Below, one piece after another: positions 25,427 to 34,946 of a DNA stretch of 64,000 nt (the first letter of the stretch is position 1; each line of letters starts with the position of its first letter). The stretch is taken from NCBI GenBank assembly GCA_963827605.1, contig CAWHBK010000001.1, forward strand, positions 620,001 through 684,000, in the 5' to 3' direction. The position numbers were made by a program, and so were the translations under genes. Below the pieces are notes generated by a model, which did not search any database, had not been told where the DNA came from, and worked only from the letters and a program-made list of their open reading frames with translations. This stretch comes from DSYU01 sp963827605. GTDB lineage: Bacteria; Chloroflexota; Anaerolineae; Anaerolineales; Anaerolineaceae.

Positions 25427-28015
25427 ATGAATATGGAACGTTTTACCCAAAAAGCACAGGACGCCGTGATCCAATCGCAGCAGATGGCCCAGGATGCCAA
25501 CCAACAAAGCGTTGAGCCATTCCATTTGCTGCTGGCGCTGCTCCAACAAGAAGAGGGAGTTGTCCCCGCGATTGTCACGCGGGTGTCAGGCAGCGTCAAT
25601 GGCTTGCGAGATGCGGTGCTGAACGAGGTACAGTCCCGCCCGAAAATGTACGGCGGAAATGTACAGGTTGGTCTATCCCGGGCGGCCAGTGATGTACTGG
25701 CTGCCGCAGAACGCTATGCGAAAGGAATGCAAGACGAATACGTCTCGACCGAGCATATCCTCCTGGCGCTGGCCGACAGCCCGGTTGGCAAAATGATGGA
25801 GCGTTTTGGCCTGACCAAAGATGCGATCCTCAAGGCGCTGGTCAGCGTGCGCGGGACGCAGCGCGTTACTTCGCAGAACCCAGAAGAGACCTACCAGGCG
25901 CTTGAGAAATACGGCCGCGACCTGACTGCCTCCGCCCGGCAGGGAAAATTAGATCCGGTGATCGGGCGGGATGAAGAAATCCGCCGCACCATTCAGATCC
26001 TCTCGCGGCGCACCAAAAATAACCCGGCTCTGATCGGCGACCCGGGCGTCGGGAAAACCGCCATCGTCGAAGGCCTGGCCCAGCGCATTATCAACGGCGA
26101 TGTACCCGAGGGACTCAAGAACCGCCGGCTGATCCAGCTCGATATGGGTGCGCTGGTCGCCGGCGCCAAGTACCGCGGCGAGTTCGAGGAGCGCTTGAAA
26201 GCGGTCTTGAAGGAAATCACCGACTCCGCCGGCGACATTATCCTGTTTGTGGATGAGATGCATACGATCGTTGGCGCGGGTGCGGCGGAAGGCGCCATGG
26301 ATGCGGGAAATATGATCAAACCCATGCTGGCCCGCGGTGAGCTGCATTTGATCGGCGCGACCACCATCGACGAGTACCGCAAGCACGTGGAGAAAGACCC
26401 GGCCCTGGAGCGCCGCTTCCAACCGGTCCTGGTCGAAGAGCCAAGCGTGGAAGAGACCATCAGCATCCTGCGCGGGCTCAAACAGCGCTACGAAGTCCAT
26501 CATGGGGTCCGGATCACCGATCCAGCCGTCATCGCCGCGGCGACCCTCTCCAACCGCTATGTTTCCGACCGTCATCTGCCGGATAAAGCCATCGACCTGA
26601 TCGATGAGGCGGCCGCGCGCCTGCGCACTGAGATTGATTCAAAACCGCAGGCGCTGGACGAAGTCGACCGGCAGATCATGCAGCTGGAAATCGAACGCCA
26701 GGCGCTGCAAAAAGAAAAGGATAAGGCCTCGCAAGAGCGCTTGCAGAAGCTGGAGCGCGAGCTGGCCGATCTGCGCGAGCGCGCCGCCGAGCTGCATACC
26801 CGCTGGCAAACCGAAAAGCAGGCCATCGCCGGTCTGCGCGAGATCAAAGAAAAGATCGAGCAGACCCTCACCGAAATCGAACAGGCCGAACGCAGCGCCA
26901 ACCTGGAACAGGCCGCCCGCCTGCGCTACGGCACCCTGCCCGAGCTGGAAAACAAACGGCAGGACGCCGAACAGCGCTTGAAGGAACTGCATAACCAGGG
27001 CGCTCTACTAAAGGAAGAAGTGGACGCCGAGGAGATTGCCGAGGTGATTTCACGCTGGACCAACATCCCGGTAGCGCGGCTGCTGGAAGGTGAGATGGAG
27101 AAGCTGCTGCACATGGAACAAACTTTGCACGAGCGGGTGGTCGGTCAGGATGAGGCGATCCGCGTGGTCTCCAATGCCGTGCGCCGCGCCCGGGCCGGGT
27201 TGCAAGACCCGAACCGTCCAATCGGCTCCTTCATATTCCTCGGTCCAACCGGGGTAGGAAAGACCGAGCTTGCCCGCGCCCTGGCCGGGTTCCTGTTCGA
27301 CAGCGACCGGGCCATCATCCGCATTGATATGAGTGAGTACCAGGAAAAGCACACCGTCTCACGGCTGATTGGCGCGCCTCCCGGCTATGTAGGATACGAG
27401 GAGGGCGGGCAGCTGACCGAGTCCGTCCGGCGCCATCCATACAGCGTCGTACTGTTCGATGAAATCGAGAAAGCCCACGCCGAAGTATTCAACGTTCTGC
27501 TGCAGCTGCTGGACGATGGCCGCCTGACGGATGGACAGGGCCGCACGGTCGATTTCCGCAACACAGTGGTCATTATGACCAGCAACCTGGGCTCCGAGCT
27601 GTGGGCGTCAGGCCGCCCCGTCGACCGCGATCAGGTCATGGGCGTGCTGCTGCGCCAATTCCGCCCGGAATTTCTCAACCGCATCGATGAGATTGTCGTC
27701 TTCCACGCGCTGACGCGCGAGGATCTGCGCGAGATTGTCAAGATCCAGCTCCTGCGCGTGCAGGCGCTGCTGCGCGAGCGGGGTTTGAAACTCGAACTTA
27801 CCCCAGACGCGCTCGATTATCTGGCTGAGGTGGGCTGGGACCCAGATTTCGGCGCCCGCCCGCTCAAACGATCTATCCAGCGCGAGGTTCAAGACCCGCT
27901 GGCGCTAAAAGTAATCTCCGGCGAAGTACACCCCGGCGAAACCGTCCGCGTCGCGCGCGGACCGCAGGGGCTGGTATTCGAGCCGGCAGTTACCGCGGAA
28001 GCGGTAAGTCCATAA
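25427..28015 (+). CDS. clpB: ATP-dependent chaperone ClpB
   Basis: This hexameric AAA+ disaggregase pulls polypeptides out of aggregates together with DnaK. The 862 residues contain, in order, an N-terminal Clp repeat domain (1-150), the first AAA+ domain with Walker A GDPGVGKTAIVEG at about 204 and pore loop AGAKYRGEFEERL, the coiled-coil middle domain (about 400-530) and the second AAA+ domain with Walker A GPTGVGKTELAR at about 605 and pore loop GYVGYEEGG. The middle domain is what separates ClpB from ClpA and ClpC. The gene is intact. CCAGGAG lies before the start region. It is followed by a probable terminator. Confidence 0.97.
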   Translation: MNMERFTQKAQDAVIQSQQMAQDANQQSVEPFHLLLALLQQEEGVVPAIVTRVSGSVNGLRDAVLNEVQSRPKMYGGNVQVGLSRAASDVLAAAERYAKGMQDEYVSTEHILLALADSPVGKMMERFGLTKDAILKALVSVRGTQRVTSQNPEETYQALEKYGRDLTASARQGKLDPVIGRDEEIRRTIQILSRRTKNNPALIGDPGVGKTAIVEGLAQRIINGDVPEGLKNRRLIQLDMGALVAGAKYRGEFEERLKAVLKEITDSAGDIILFVDEMHTIVGAGAAEGAMDAGNMIKPMLARGELHLIGATTIDEYRKHVEKDPALERRFQPVLVEEPSVEETISILRGLKQRYEVHHGVRITDPAVIAAATLSNRYVSDRHLPDKAIDLIDEAAARLRTEIDSKPQALDEVDRQIMQLEIERQALQKEKDKASQERLQKLERELADLRERAAELHTRWQTEKQAIAGLREIKEKIEQTLTEIEQAERSANLEQAARLRYGTLPELENKRQDAEQRLKELHNQGALLKEEVDAEEIAEVISRWTNIPVARLLEGEMEKLLHMEQTLHERVVGQDEAIRVVSNAVRRARAGLQDPNRPIGSFIFLGPTGVGKTELARALAGFLFDSDRAIIRIDMSEYQEKHTVSRLIGAPPGYVGYEEGGQLTESVRRHPYSVVLFDEIEKAHAEVFNVLLQLLDDGRLTDGQGRTVDFRNTVVIMTSNLGSELWASGRPVDRDQVMGVLLRQFRPEFLNRIDEIVVFHALTREDLREIVKIQLLRVQALLRERGLKLELTPDALDYLAEVGWDPDFGARPLKRSIQREVQDPLALKVISGEVHPGETVRVARGPQGLVFEPAVTAEAVSP

Positions 28016-28023
28016 GATAGATC

Positions 28024-28075
28024 AGCACCGGTAGATTCGCGCGGAGCGGTTGTGAATCTGCCGGCGCTGTTTATT
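28024..28075. terminator. Probable terminator after clpB
   Basis: Imperfect 15-bp arms (AGCACCGGTAGATTC at 28024-28038 and GAATCTGCCGGCGCT at 28054-28068, two G-U pairs) end in a short T-rich stretch. The neighbouring gene is convergent. Confidence 0.6.
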
Positions 28076-28076
28076 C

Positions 28077-28934
28077 CTACCCGGTAATGCCATCGAATAA
28101 ATCCCGCTCGATTGGCTTGCCAGGGGCCGGTTCGGGATATGCCTGCATATAGCTTTCATTGGATGCAAACCAGCGCCGGAACTGCCCCAGCACCGGTCCA
28201 CCGATCATGCGCCCACCTCCCTGGCTGGCGTGGCAGGCAGAGGCCTCATCACGGATCTTCGCTACCGGGCGAAAATCGATCCGCGCGTGGGTAGGGAAAC
28301 TGACCTCAGCGATCGAAACCAGGTCAATATCCTTGTTTGTACCCACCCGGCGCGGATCCTTGCCCATCAACCGCATCAGGAAAACGGCTGCACGCAGCAT
28401 CCCGTGTGGCATTACGTGAAAATACAGTTTCTGGGGCTGATAGGGTTGGAGATCCTCCGGATGGCAGTCAGCTTTACCCGCCTGCTGGAAGGCTTCCACC
28501 GTGGCGTTGTGGATAGCAATATGATCGGGATGCCGATAACCACCGATGGGATCAAAAGTAATGACCACCTGCGGTTTTAGCATGCGGATGTAATGGACGA
28601 TGTCCGCGGCCACCTTTGCCAGCGGTTGGGCGACCAGCGCCTGTGGATGGCTGTTGTCTGGCGAGCCGGGCATCCCCGAGTCGCGATAATTCAAGAAGAA
28701 GACGTTTTTAATACCCAGGTTTTCCGCCGCGCAGCGCAGCTCCGCCTCGCGCCGTTCAGCGATAGAAGAGAAGCCGCGCATGTACTTGGGGTCCATTTCT
28801 CCCACTTCGCCGCGCGTGCCGCACACCAGGTACACATCCACGCCGCGCTGGCGCGCATACAGTGCCAGCGTACCGCCAGTGCCGAATGTTTCATCATCCG
28901 GATGCGCTAAAACCGCTAAAAGAGTACGAGTCAT
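28077..28934 (-). CDS. PIG-L family N-acetylglucosamine deacetylase-like protein
   Basis: This is a zinc-dependent deacetylase of the LmbE/PIG-L superfamily, about 285 residues. The metal-binding motif AHPDDETFGTGG opens the protein, and the third ligand lies in GGYRHPDHIAIHNAT near residue 125. Relatives deacetylate GlcNAc-containing sugars, mycothiol precursors and bacillithiol precursors, and the substrate here is unknown. I choose the ATG at 28934, which places the HPDDE motif at its usual position near residue 10. The frame runs to 29078, but that extension does not resemble the family. The upstream MoeB-like gene ends at 29035 on the same strand. Confidence 0.9.
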   Translation of the reverse strand: MTRTLLAVLAHPDDETFGTGGTLALYARQRGVDVYLVCGTRGEVGEMDPKYMRGFSSIAERREAELRCAAENLGIKNVFFLNYRDSGMPGSPDNSHPQALVAQPLAKVAADIVHYIRMLKPQVVITFDPIGGYRHPDHIAIHNATVEAFQQAGKADCHPEDLQPYQPQKLYFHVMPHGMLRAAVFLMRLMGKDPRRVGTNKDIDLVSIAEVSFPTHARIDFRPVAKIRDEASACHASQGGGRMIGGPVLGQFRRWFASNESYMQAYPEPAPGKPIERDLFDGITG

Positions 28935-29034
28935 AGATTTAAATATCCTCCCTGTACTGCTCGGGATGCGTTGATTTGATATTCTGAAAGCCGTAAGAAC
29001 GAATAACCCAATCCCGAATTGACCATTGACATGC

Positions 29035-30183
29035 TTAATAGGTGCGCATTTCTGGATCAACATCCCTCGCCCAGGCATTGATACCGCCGAGCAGGTTTTT
29101 CACGTGTGGATAACCTGCTTTTAGTAGAACATCCGCGGCTCGGGCGGAACGCACCCCGCTGCGGCAGAAAATCACCCAATTATCACCGCGGTCGAGTTCG
29201 GCAAGGCGGGTGGGCAGCTGGCCGAGCGGGATCACCTTTGCCCCGGCAAGCTGAGAAATCTGACTTTCCACTTCCTCGCGGACATCCAGCAGGGAGACGG
29301 GCTCTCCGCGCGAGAGCTGCGCGGCCAGTTCCTGGGGAGTGATCTCCGGGATGCCTTCGGGGACATGGTTCCCGCGCGCTGGGACGCCGCAAAACTGTTC
29401 ATAATTAATTAGATGCAGTATCTGCGGATTGGTTCCACAGATTTTACAATTGGGATTCTTGCGCAGCTGCACGGTATGGAATGCCATATCCAACGCATCA
29501 TACAGCAGCAGGCGGCCCACCAGCGAGTCACCCACCCCGAGGATGAGCTTAATCACCTCGGTAGCTTGCAGGGTGCCTACCGTGCCAGGCAGCACGCCAA
29601 ACACGCCCCCTTCCGCGCACGATGGTACTGCGCCGGGCGGAGGAGGTTCGGCAAACAGGCAGCGGTAGCACGGGCCGCGCGTCGCGTCGAAAACGCTCAC
29701 CTGGCCCTCGAAGCGAAAAATCGAGCCGTAAACATAGGGGCGCCTGGTCAGTACGCATAGATCGTTTATCAGGTAGCGAGTGGGGAAGTTATCGGTTCCA
29801 TCCACCAGGATATCGTAGCCGGCCGCGATTTCCTCGGCGTTCTCCGTGCCAAAAACCGCATTGTATGCGTCTACCCGGATATGCGGGTTGAGATCCAGCA
29901 TGCGCTGGCGGGCGGATTCCACCTTGAGCGTGCCCACCCGGCTGGTGTCATGGATCACCTGGCGCTGCAAGTTCGAGTCATCTACCACGTCATAATCAAC
30001 GATGCCAATCCGGCCTACGCCAGCCGCGGCCAGGTAAAGCGCCAGCGGTGAGCCAAGCCCGCCTGTCCCAACCAGCAGCACCGACGCGGCTTTGAGCTTG
30101 CGCTGTCCCTCCAACCCTACTTCGGGGATTAACAGATGGCGTGAGTAACGCTGGACTTCTTCTTGTGATAGATCAGGCAGCAT
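29035..30183 (-). CDS. moeB: MoeB/ThiF-type adenylyltransferase with C-terminal rhodanese domain
   Basis: This E1-like enzyme adenylates the C-terminal Gly-Gly of a sulfur carrier protein (MoaD, ThiS or similar), and the rhodanese part can supply sulfur. The 382 residues begin QRYSRHLLIPEVGLEGQ. ATP binding is by VGTGGLGSPLALYLAAAGVGRIGIVDYDVVDDSNLQRQ. The zinc site uses CYRC (about residue 178) and CKIC (about 247). The rhodanese domain (about 283-380) has the active Cys in VIFCRSGVRSARA. The carrier partner is not in the window. A role in molybdopterin synthesis would fit fdhD and mobA at 18-19 kb. Confidence 0.9.
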   Translation of the reverse strand: MLPDLSQEEVQRYSRHLLIPEVGLEGQRKLKAASVLLVGTGGLGSPLALYLAAAGVGRIGIVDYDVVDDSNLQRQVIHDTSRVGTLKVESARQRMLDLNPHIRVDAYNAVFGTENAEEIAAGYDILVDGTDNFPTRYLINDLCVLTRRPYVYGSIFRFEGQVSVFDATRGPCYRCLFAEPPPPGAVPSCAEGGVFGVLPGTVGTLQATEVIKLILGVGDSLVGRLLLYDALDMAFHTVQLRKNPNCKICGTNPQILHLINYEQFCGVPARGNHVPEGIPEITPQELAAQLSRGEPVSLLDVREEVESQISQLAGAKVIPLGQLPTRLAELDRGDNWVIFCRSGVRSARAADVLLKAGYPHVKNLLGGINAWARDVDPEMRTY

Positions 30184-30290
30184 GGCATACCTCCTGGCTG
30201 GATTATCTCATATTTTTGTGCATTCCTCTACGGGAAAATGGATAAATTCGCTCCAAGATAATATTATTATCGGCCAGGGATAGGATCGAG

Positions 30291-30778
30291 TTATGCGCCG
30301 TCCGCCGGGTATGGGCGGATGGCATAACGGATGATCTGCCCGTCCTGATATTCAAAATGGTAAATCTGTGGCGGGGAGCCATTCAAAACATGCTGCCCAA
30401 AGATGAGGATGTTGGAAACCACTTCGGGCGCGGACAACACCCAGCCTCGGGGCTTCCAGGCCAGCTCCCCCTCGTTGCAAATGGCCGGCTCGCCCGCGGG
30501 CGCTTCGGCGGTGAAGAGATATAAACCACCCGGCGGCGTTTCAAACCCCTCCCAGGTGAGAAGCCCGGCAAAGGTCACATCCTCCAGGAGAAAACCAGTT
30601 TCTTCACGCACCTCGCGCAGAATACCGGAGCGCGGCGACTTCACCCGCCTCAAGCCGCCCGCCCACGCCGTTCCATAATCCCTGGTTCGGCGGGTTCGAG
30701 CGGTGGAGCATCAATATCTTGTCTCCACGGGTAAGAAAGCAGAGGGTGTAGCGCAGATTTCAGGCTTGAATTCTTCAT
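30291..30778 (-). CDS. Nudix hydrolase (frameshifted)
   Basis: The Nudix box is split by a frameshift. GGRLEAGE lies in one frame, and SPRSGILREVREETG lies in the next. Removing one base at about 30640 restores the full Gx5Ex7REUxEExG motif. The upstream part reads LRYTLCFLTRGDKILMLHRSNPPNQGLWNG. A second extra base is likely near 30757, joining a start MKNSSLK at 30778. The enzyme would hydrolyse a nucleoside diphosphate derivative, perhaps an oxidised nucleotide as in MutT/YtkD relatives. The true start is uncertain, since the divergent neighbour begins only 17 bases away. Confidence 0.8.
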
Positions 30779-30794
30779 CACAAGAGGGTATTGT

Positions 30795-31449
30795 ATGTGG
30801 ACCGGCGCAGAATTGCAACGATTGAAAGCATGGTATTCTGCAGGAAAGTCGTATGGAGAAAATTAGCTGGGCGCCCAAAATTCGCCAGGCAAAAATCTGG
30901 CAGCTCTATCAAAATGATGCGTTAGGAGCAGTGGATGAAGCCCTGGTAGAAGATGCAGGCTTTCGACTGTTCCAGCGCTGCCGCAGCATTTGGTTGGTCA
31001 CCCGCTGCGCGGTAGAATGCCCTCGCTGCGGAACCGAGTTCCCGCTCGGGCAGCCGAGCACCTGGAAAATGCTGCCGGGCGTGCAGACCTGCCCAACCCC
31101 TGGCTGTGGGTGGGAAACCACCGCCGCGGCCTGGCACGCCTCTTGGAAAAACCGCGACCTGCTTGGCACGGCCGCCATGCAGGCGGTAGAAACCTACCTG
31201 CACGCGTACCCCCTTACACGCAGCCCAGAGGCGCGGATGGTTTGTATCGACCAGTTGATCCATGCATTTCATATCAGCCTGCGCTCCGGCAAGGCTGGCC
31301 GCTCCTTTGCCAACAACCTGATCGAAGGCTCGCACGACCAGGTCGTCAGCCTGCTTGACCGGCTTTTTGCCGTCAACAACGGCGTCGATAAGGATCAATG
31401 GCGGGCGGAAATAGAGGGCATGTACAACCGCCGGCGTGGGAAAGAATGA
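30795..31449 (+). CDS. Hypothetical protein with a zinc-finger-like Cys cluster (frameshifted)
   Basis: An N-terminal piece MWTGAELQRLKAWYSAGKSYGE looks like a small helical, HTH-like segment. Dropping one A from a run of four near 30862 joins it to ISWAPKIRQAKIWQLYQND and a 198-residue continuation. Near residue 75 comes CPRCGTEFPLG, and about 20 residues later CPTPGCGWE, together a likely zinc site. The rest is helical with no motif I can name. Without the correction the start would be the ATG at 30853. I do not recognise the family. DNA or RNA binding is plausible from the Cys cluster, but unproven. Confidence 0.6.
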
Positions 31450-31503
31450 GCGCTTCGTCGTTTTCGATCAGCGTTCGCGGCGTTTGCGATTACAATTGTG
31501 CCT

Positions 31504-34177
31504 ATGGACGTGATCCTCACTCACGAGCAGGCCGACTTCGACGCACTGGGGGCCGCCCTGGGCGCGTACCTGATGAACGAGAAGGCCCACCCGGTTACGC
31601 CCCGGCGGATGAATCGCAACGTACGCTCCTTTCTGACCCTGTACGGCGCGGAACTGCCGTTTGTCGATGCACGCGACTTGCCGAACGAACCCATCCAAAA
31701 CGTCACCCTGGTGGATACACAGTCGCTGATCACACTCAAGGGAATGAGCCAGCGCACCGCGGTTCAGGTTGTCGACCACCATACCCTGCGGCCCGATCTA
31801 CCTGAAAACTGGAACGTTTCGATCGATCGGACAGGCGCGTGCACCACGCTGTTTGTCGAAGGTCTGCGCGAGCACAATGGCGTACTCGACCCGGTTCACG
31901 CTACCCTGCTGTTGTTGGGTATTTATGAAGACACCGGGTCTCTGAGCTATACCAGTACCACGCCCCGGGATGTTCGCGCGGCGGCGTTCCTGCTCGAGCA
32001 GAGCGCCAGCCTGCAGATCCTCTCGCGCTATCTCAACCCGCCCCTCTCCGATGAGCAGCGCCAGGTGTACGACCGCATGCTCTCCACCGCCGACCGGCAC
32101 ATGATCAACGGGCAGAACATCCTTGTCGCGCGGGCGCACGCTGAGGATCTGGTGGATGAAATTTCCACCATCGCTCACAAGCTGCGCGACCTGCTGGACC
32201 CAGACGCGCTCTTTCTGCTGGTGCATACTGGAGAGGGAATCCGCCTCGTAGCGCGGTCGGTTACCAACAACGTGGATGTTTCCCGGGTCGCGGAGCACTT
32301 TGGCGGCGGCGGGCATGGCCGGGCTGCCGCCGCGCTGATCCGCACCACAGAATCTACCAACGAACAGGGTGAAACGGTGCGGCTGCCCAGTCTGGAAGAA
32401 GTGCATACCGATCTGCTGCGCATCCTGCCTGACCACGTCCACCCGTCCCTGACCGTCCGCCAGGTGATGTCGCCGCGCCCGTTGGTGCTCACGCCCGAAA
32501 CATCCGCGGAGCGCGCCGCCCAGCTCATGCAGCGTTACGGCTATGAGGGCTACCCGGTGGTCCAGGATGGGCAAGTCAAGGGACTGCTTACCCGGCGCGC
32601 GGTAGACCGGGCCCTTTCGCACCGCCTGAACCTGCCTGCTTCCAGTCTGATGGAATCGGGCGAGGTCACCGTCAGCCCGCAGGATGCCATTGAGCACCTG
32701 CGCCGGGTAATGTCGGACAGCGGTTGGGGCCAGATCCCCGTCGTCGACCCGGAAACCGGCAAGATTATTGGCATTGTCACCCGCACGGACTTGTTAAAAA
32801 ACATGACCGATGCTGCTCCCATGCAAGGGCACCAGAACCTGGGTGCGCGCCTCGAGATGGCCTTACCCCCAGCCCGCCTGGCGCTGATAAAGGCCGTCGC
32901 GGCCAAGAGCCATGAGCAGCATATGGCGGTTTATGTGGTAGGCGGATTCGTGCGCGATCTGTTGTTGAACCGTCCCAGCCCTGATTTTGATGTGGTCGTC
33001 GAAGGCGACGCCATTGCGCTGGCGAATGCGCTGGTCGAATGTTATGGGGGCCGCCTGGTAGCCCACAGCCGCTTTGGCACCGCCAAATGGACCATCGCTG
33101 AAATCCGTCCCGCGCTCGCGACCGCGCTCTCATCTGGTTCGACATATGCTGGACCCGCAAACGCTGCCCGACAGCCTGGATCTGATCAGCGCGCGGACCG
33201 AATTCTATGATTACCCCACCGCCCTCCCAGCGGTTGAGCGCAGCAGCATCAAACTCGACCTGCACCGGCGTGACTTTACCATTAACACGATGGCGCTGCG
33301 CCTGGACGGACGGCACTACGGTGAATTGTACGATTATTGGGGCGGGCTGCGCGACCTGCGGCGCGAGTTGGTGCGCGTGCTGCACTCCCTGTCCTTCGTC
33401 GATGATCCTACCCGGATGATGCGCGCGGTGCGTTTCGAACAGCGCTTTGGATTCCGCATTGAGGAGCGCACCCTGCAGCTCATCGATGAAGCCCGCGAGC
33501 TGATCCGCCAGGTTTCCGGCGATCGTCTGCGCCACGAATTGAGCCTGATCCTGGCCGAGCAGCAGGCCATAGCCATGCTCGACCGTTTGCAGCAGATCCT
33601 CCTGCTCAGCGCCATTCACCCCGCTCTGACCTGGTCCAACGCATACGAACCGGTGCTGCGGCAGGTCTTGCATGCGGAGATCGACCCATCCTGGGCTTTA
33701 CCCGAAAAGATTGGAAATTTGCCACTGCGCCAGGGCCTCGCATGGATGGCCTGGTTGATGACATTTTCCATATCGGATGCGCTGAGTATCGCCCAACGAT
33801 TGCGCCTGCCAAAAGATATTCAGGACGGGCTGGCTTCCGCGAAAAAGTTAATCGAAGACCTGCCCAGGTTCGATAACGCTGCCCCCAGCCAGGTTACCTA
33901 TCGGTTCGATGAAGTGCCGGCGGCGGCGCTTTTTATGGTTGGCTTGTTCTCACCAACCGAGCAGGCGCCCGGGTTGATCGAAAGCTATCGCAGTTCGTGG
34001 CGCAATATCTGGCCGGAGACGAACGGCAACGATTTGCGCCAGATGGGCATCCAGCCAGGCCCGCATTACCGGGAGATTCTCGGCGGGCTGCGCACAGCCT
34101 GGTTGGATGGTAAAATTTCCTCCGTGGCAGAAGAAAAGCAGTTTCTCGAGAAGCTTGTGCAGCAGTTGTATAAATAA
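31504..34177 (+). CDS. DHH phosphoesterase-CBS-tRNA nucleotidyltransferase fusion (one frameshift)
   Basis: This is a long protein of about 890 residues. The N-terminal DHH phosphoesterase has HEQADFDALGAALGAYL, VDTQSL, VVDHHTLRP and the DHHA1 motif GGGGHGRAAAAL near 270. Two CBS domains follow (about 318-435: VRQVMSPRPLVLTPETSAERA and GIVTRTDLLKNM). The nucleotidyltransferase head has YVVGGFVRDLLLNRPSPDFDVV and LHRRDFTINTMALRLDG, then DDPTRMMRAVRFEQRFGFRIEERTLQL. The frame shifts by one base between about 33100 and 33160. Long enzymes of this layout occur in Aquifex, Thermotoga and cyanobacteria-like lineages and add nucleotides to tRNA 3' ends. GTG 31498 or ATG 31504 may be the start. Confidence 0.9.
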
Positions 34178-34228
34178 AGACTGCATGAATAAAGACGGTA
34201 TAAATAAGGACAGCACGAATACGTAACG
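34170..34228. repeat. Imperfect tandem repeat in an intergenic spacer
   Basis: Units such as TATAAATAAAGACTGCA and TATAAATAAGGACAGCA alternate with TGAATAAAGACGG at the end of the nucleotidyltransferase gene and in the spacer to the GNAT gene. They may reflect replication slippage. Confidence 0.45.
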
Positions 34229-34241
34229 AGGGAACGCCTTT

Positions 34242-34829
34242 ATGAGCTGGAAACCTTTTTCCAAACTACGCGAAAAAGCGCAACAAAACCACAGCGCAAA
34301 GTCCATAGAAAAGGCACCAGAGAGGCGCTGGCTTGAGCAGGTGATCGTCCGCCCGATAACCGAAGCCGACCTGCCGGACATGGAATGGGATGGCGAGTTT
34401 GCCCACTTCCGGCGGGTATATGCTGAAGCTTACCAGCGCATGCTGCGCGGATATACGGTGTTGTGGGTTGCCGATCTCCCCGGGACAGGTTTGATTGGGC
34501 AGGTATTCATCCAGCTGGTTTGTGACCGGCCTGAACTGGCCGATGGCGACGAGCGCGCCTACCTGTATTCGTTCCGCGTCCGCGAAACGTTCCGCGGGCA
34601 AGGATTAGGCACCTTGATTATGGACGTGGTGGAAGATGATCTGCGCATGCGCGGATTTCAATATGTGACCCTCAATGTAGCCCGTGACAACCCGCGCGCG
34701 CAGCAGTTGTACCTGAGGCACGGCTATCGCGTTGTTGCCCCCGAACCTGGGGTCTGGTCCTATCCAGATGAAAAGGGCATCTGGCACCAGGTCGAAGAAC
34801 CAGCCTGGCGGATGGAAAAATATCTCTAA
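34242..34829 (+). CDS. GNAT family N-acetyltransferase
   Basis: This 195-residue acetyltransferase has a basic N-terminal leader of about 30 residues (MSWKPFSKLREKAQQNH), then the GNAT fold. Acetyl-CoA binding is by FRGQGLGTLIMDVVEDDLRMRGF near residue 117. The family's NPRAQQLYLRHGYRVV follows, as in RimI-like enzymes. The N-terminal part VRPITEADLPDMEWDGEFAHFRRVY is also typical. The acceptor may be a protein N-terminus, an antibiotic or a small amine and cannot be told. AACGAGGGAACGCC lies before the ATG. It sits 64 bases after the DHH-CBS gene on the same strand. Confidence 0.88.
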   Translation: MSWKPFSKLREKAQQNHSAKSIEKAPERRWLEQVIVRPITEADLPDMEWDGEFAHFRRVYAEAYQRMLRGYTVLWVADLPGTGLIGQVFIQLVCDRPELADGDERAYLYSFRVRETFRGQGLGTLIMDVVEDDLRMRGFQYVTLNVARDNPRAQQLYLRHGYRVVAPEPGVWSYPDEKGIWHQVEEPAWRMEKYL

Positions 34830-34946
34830 CTGTCTGTTATAATTACCTGGATTTTCCAAAAGGCAAAAGGTACTTTGACAAGAATGCCATCTTACCTTAA
34901 AATACTGCGTTGAGCAAATAAAGAACGGAAAAGAAGGGTCCCTTTC

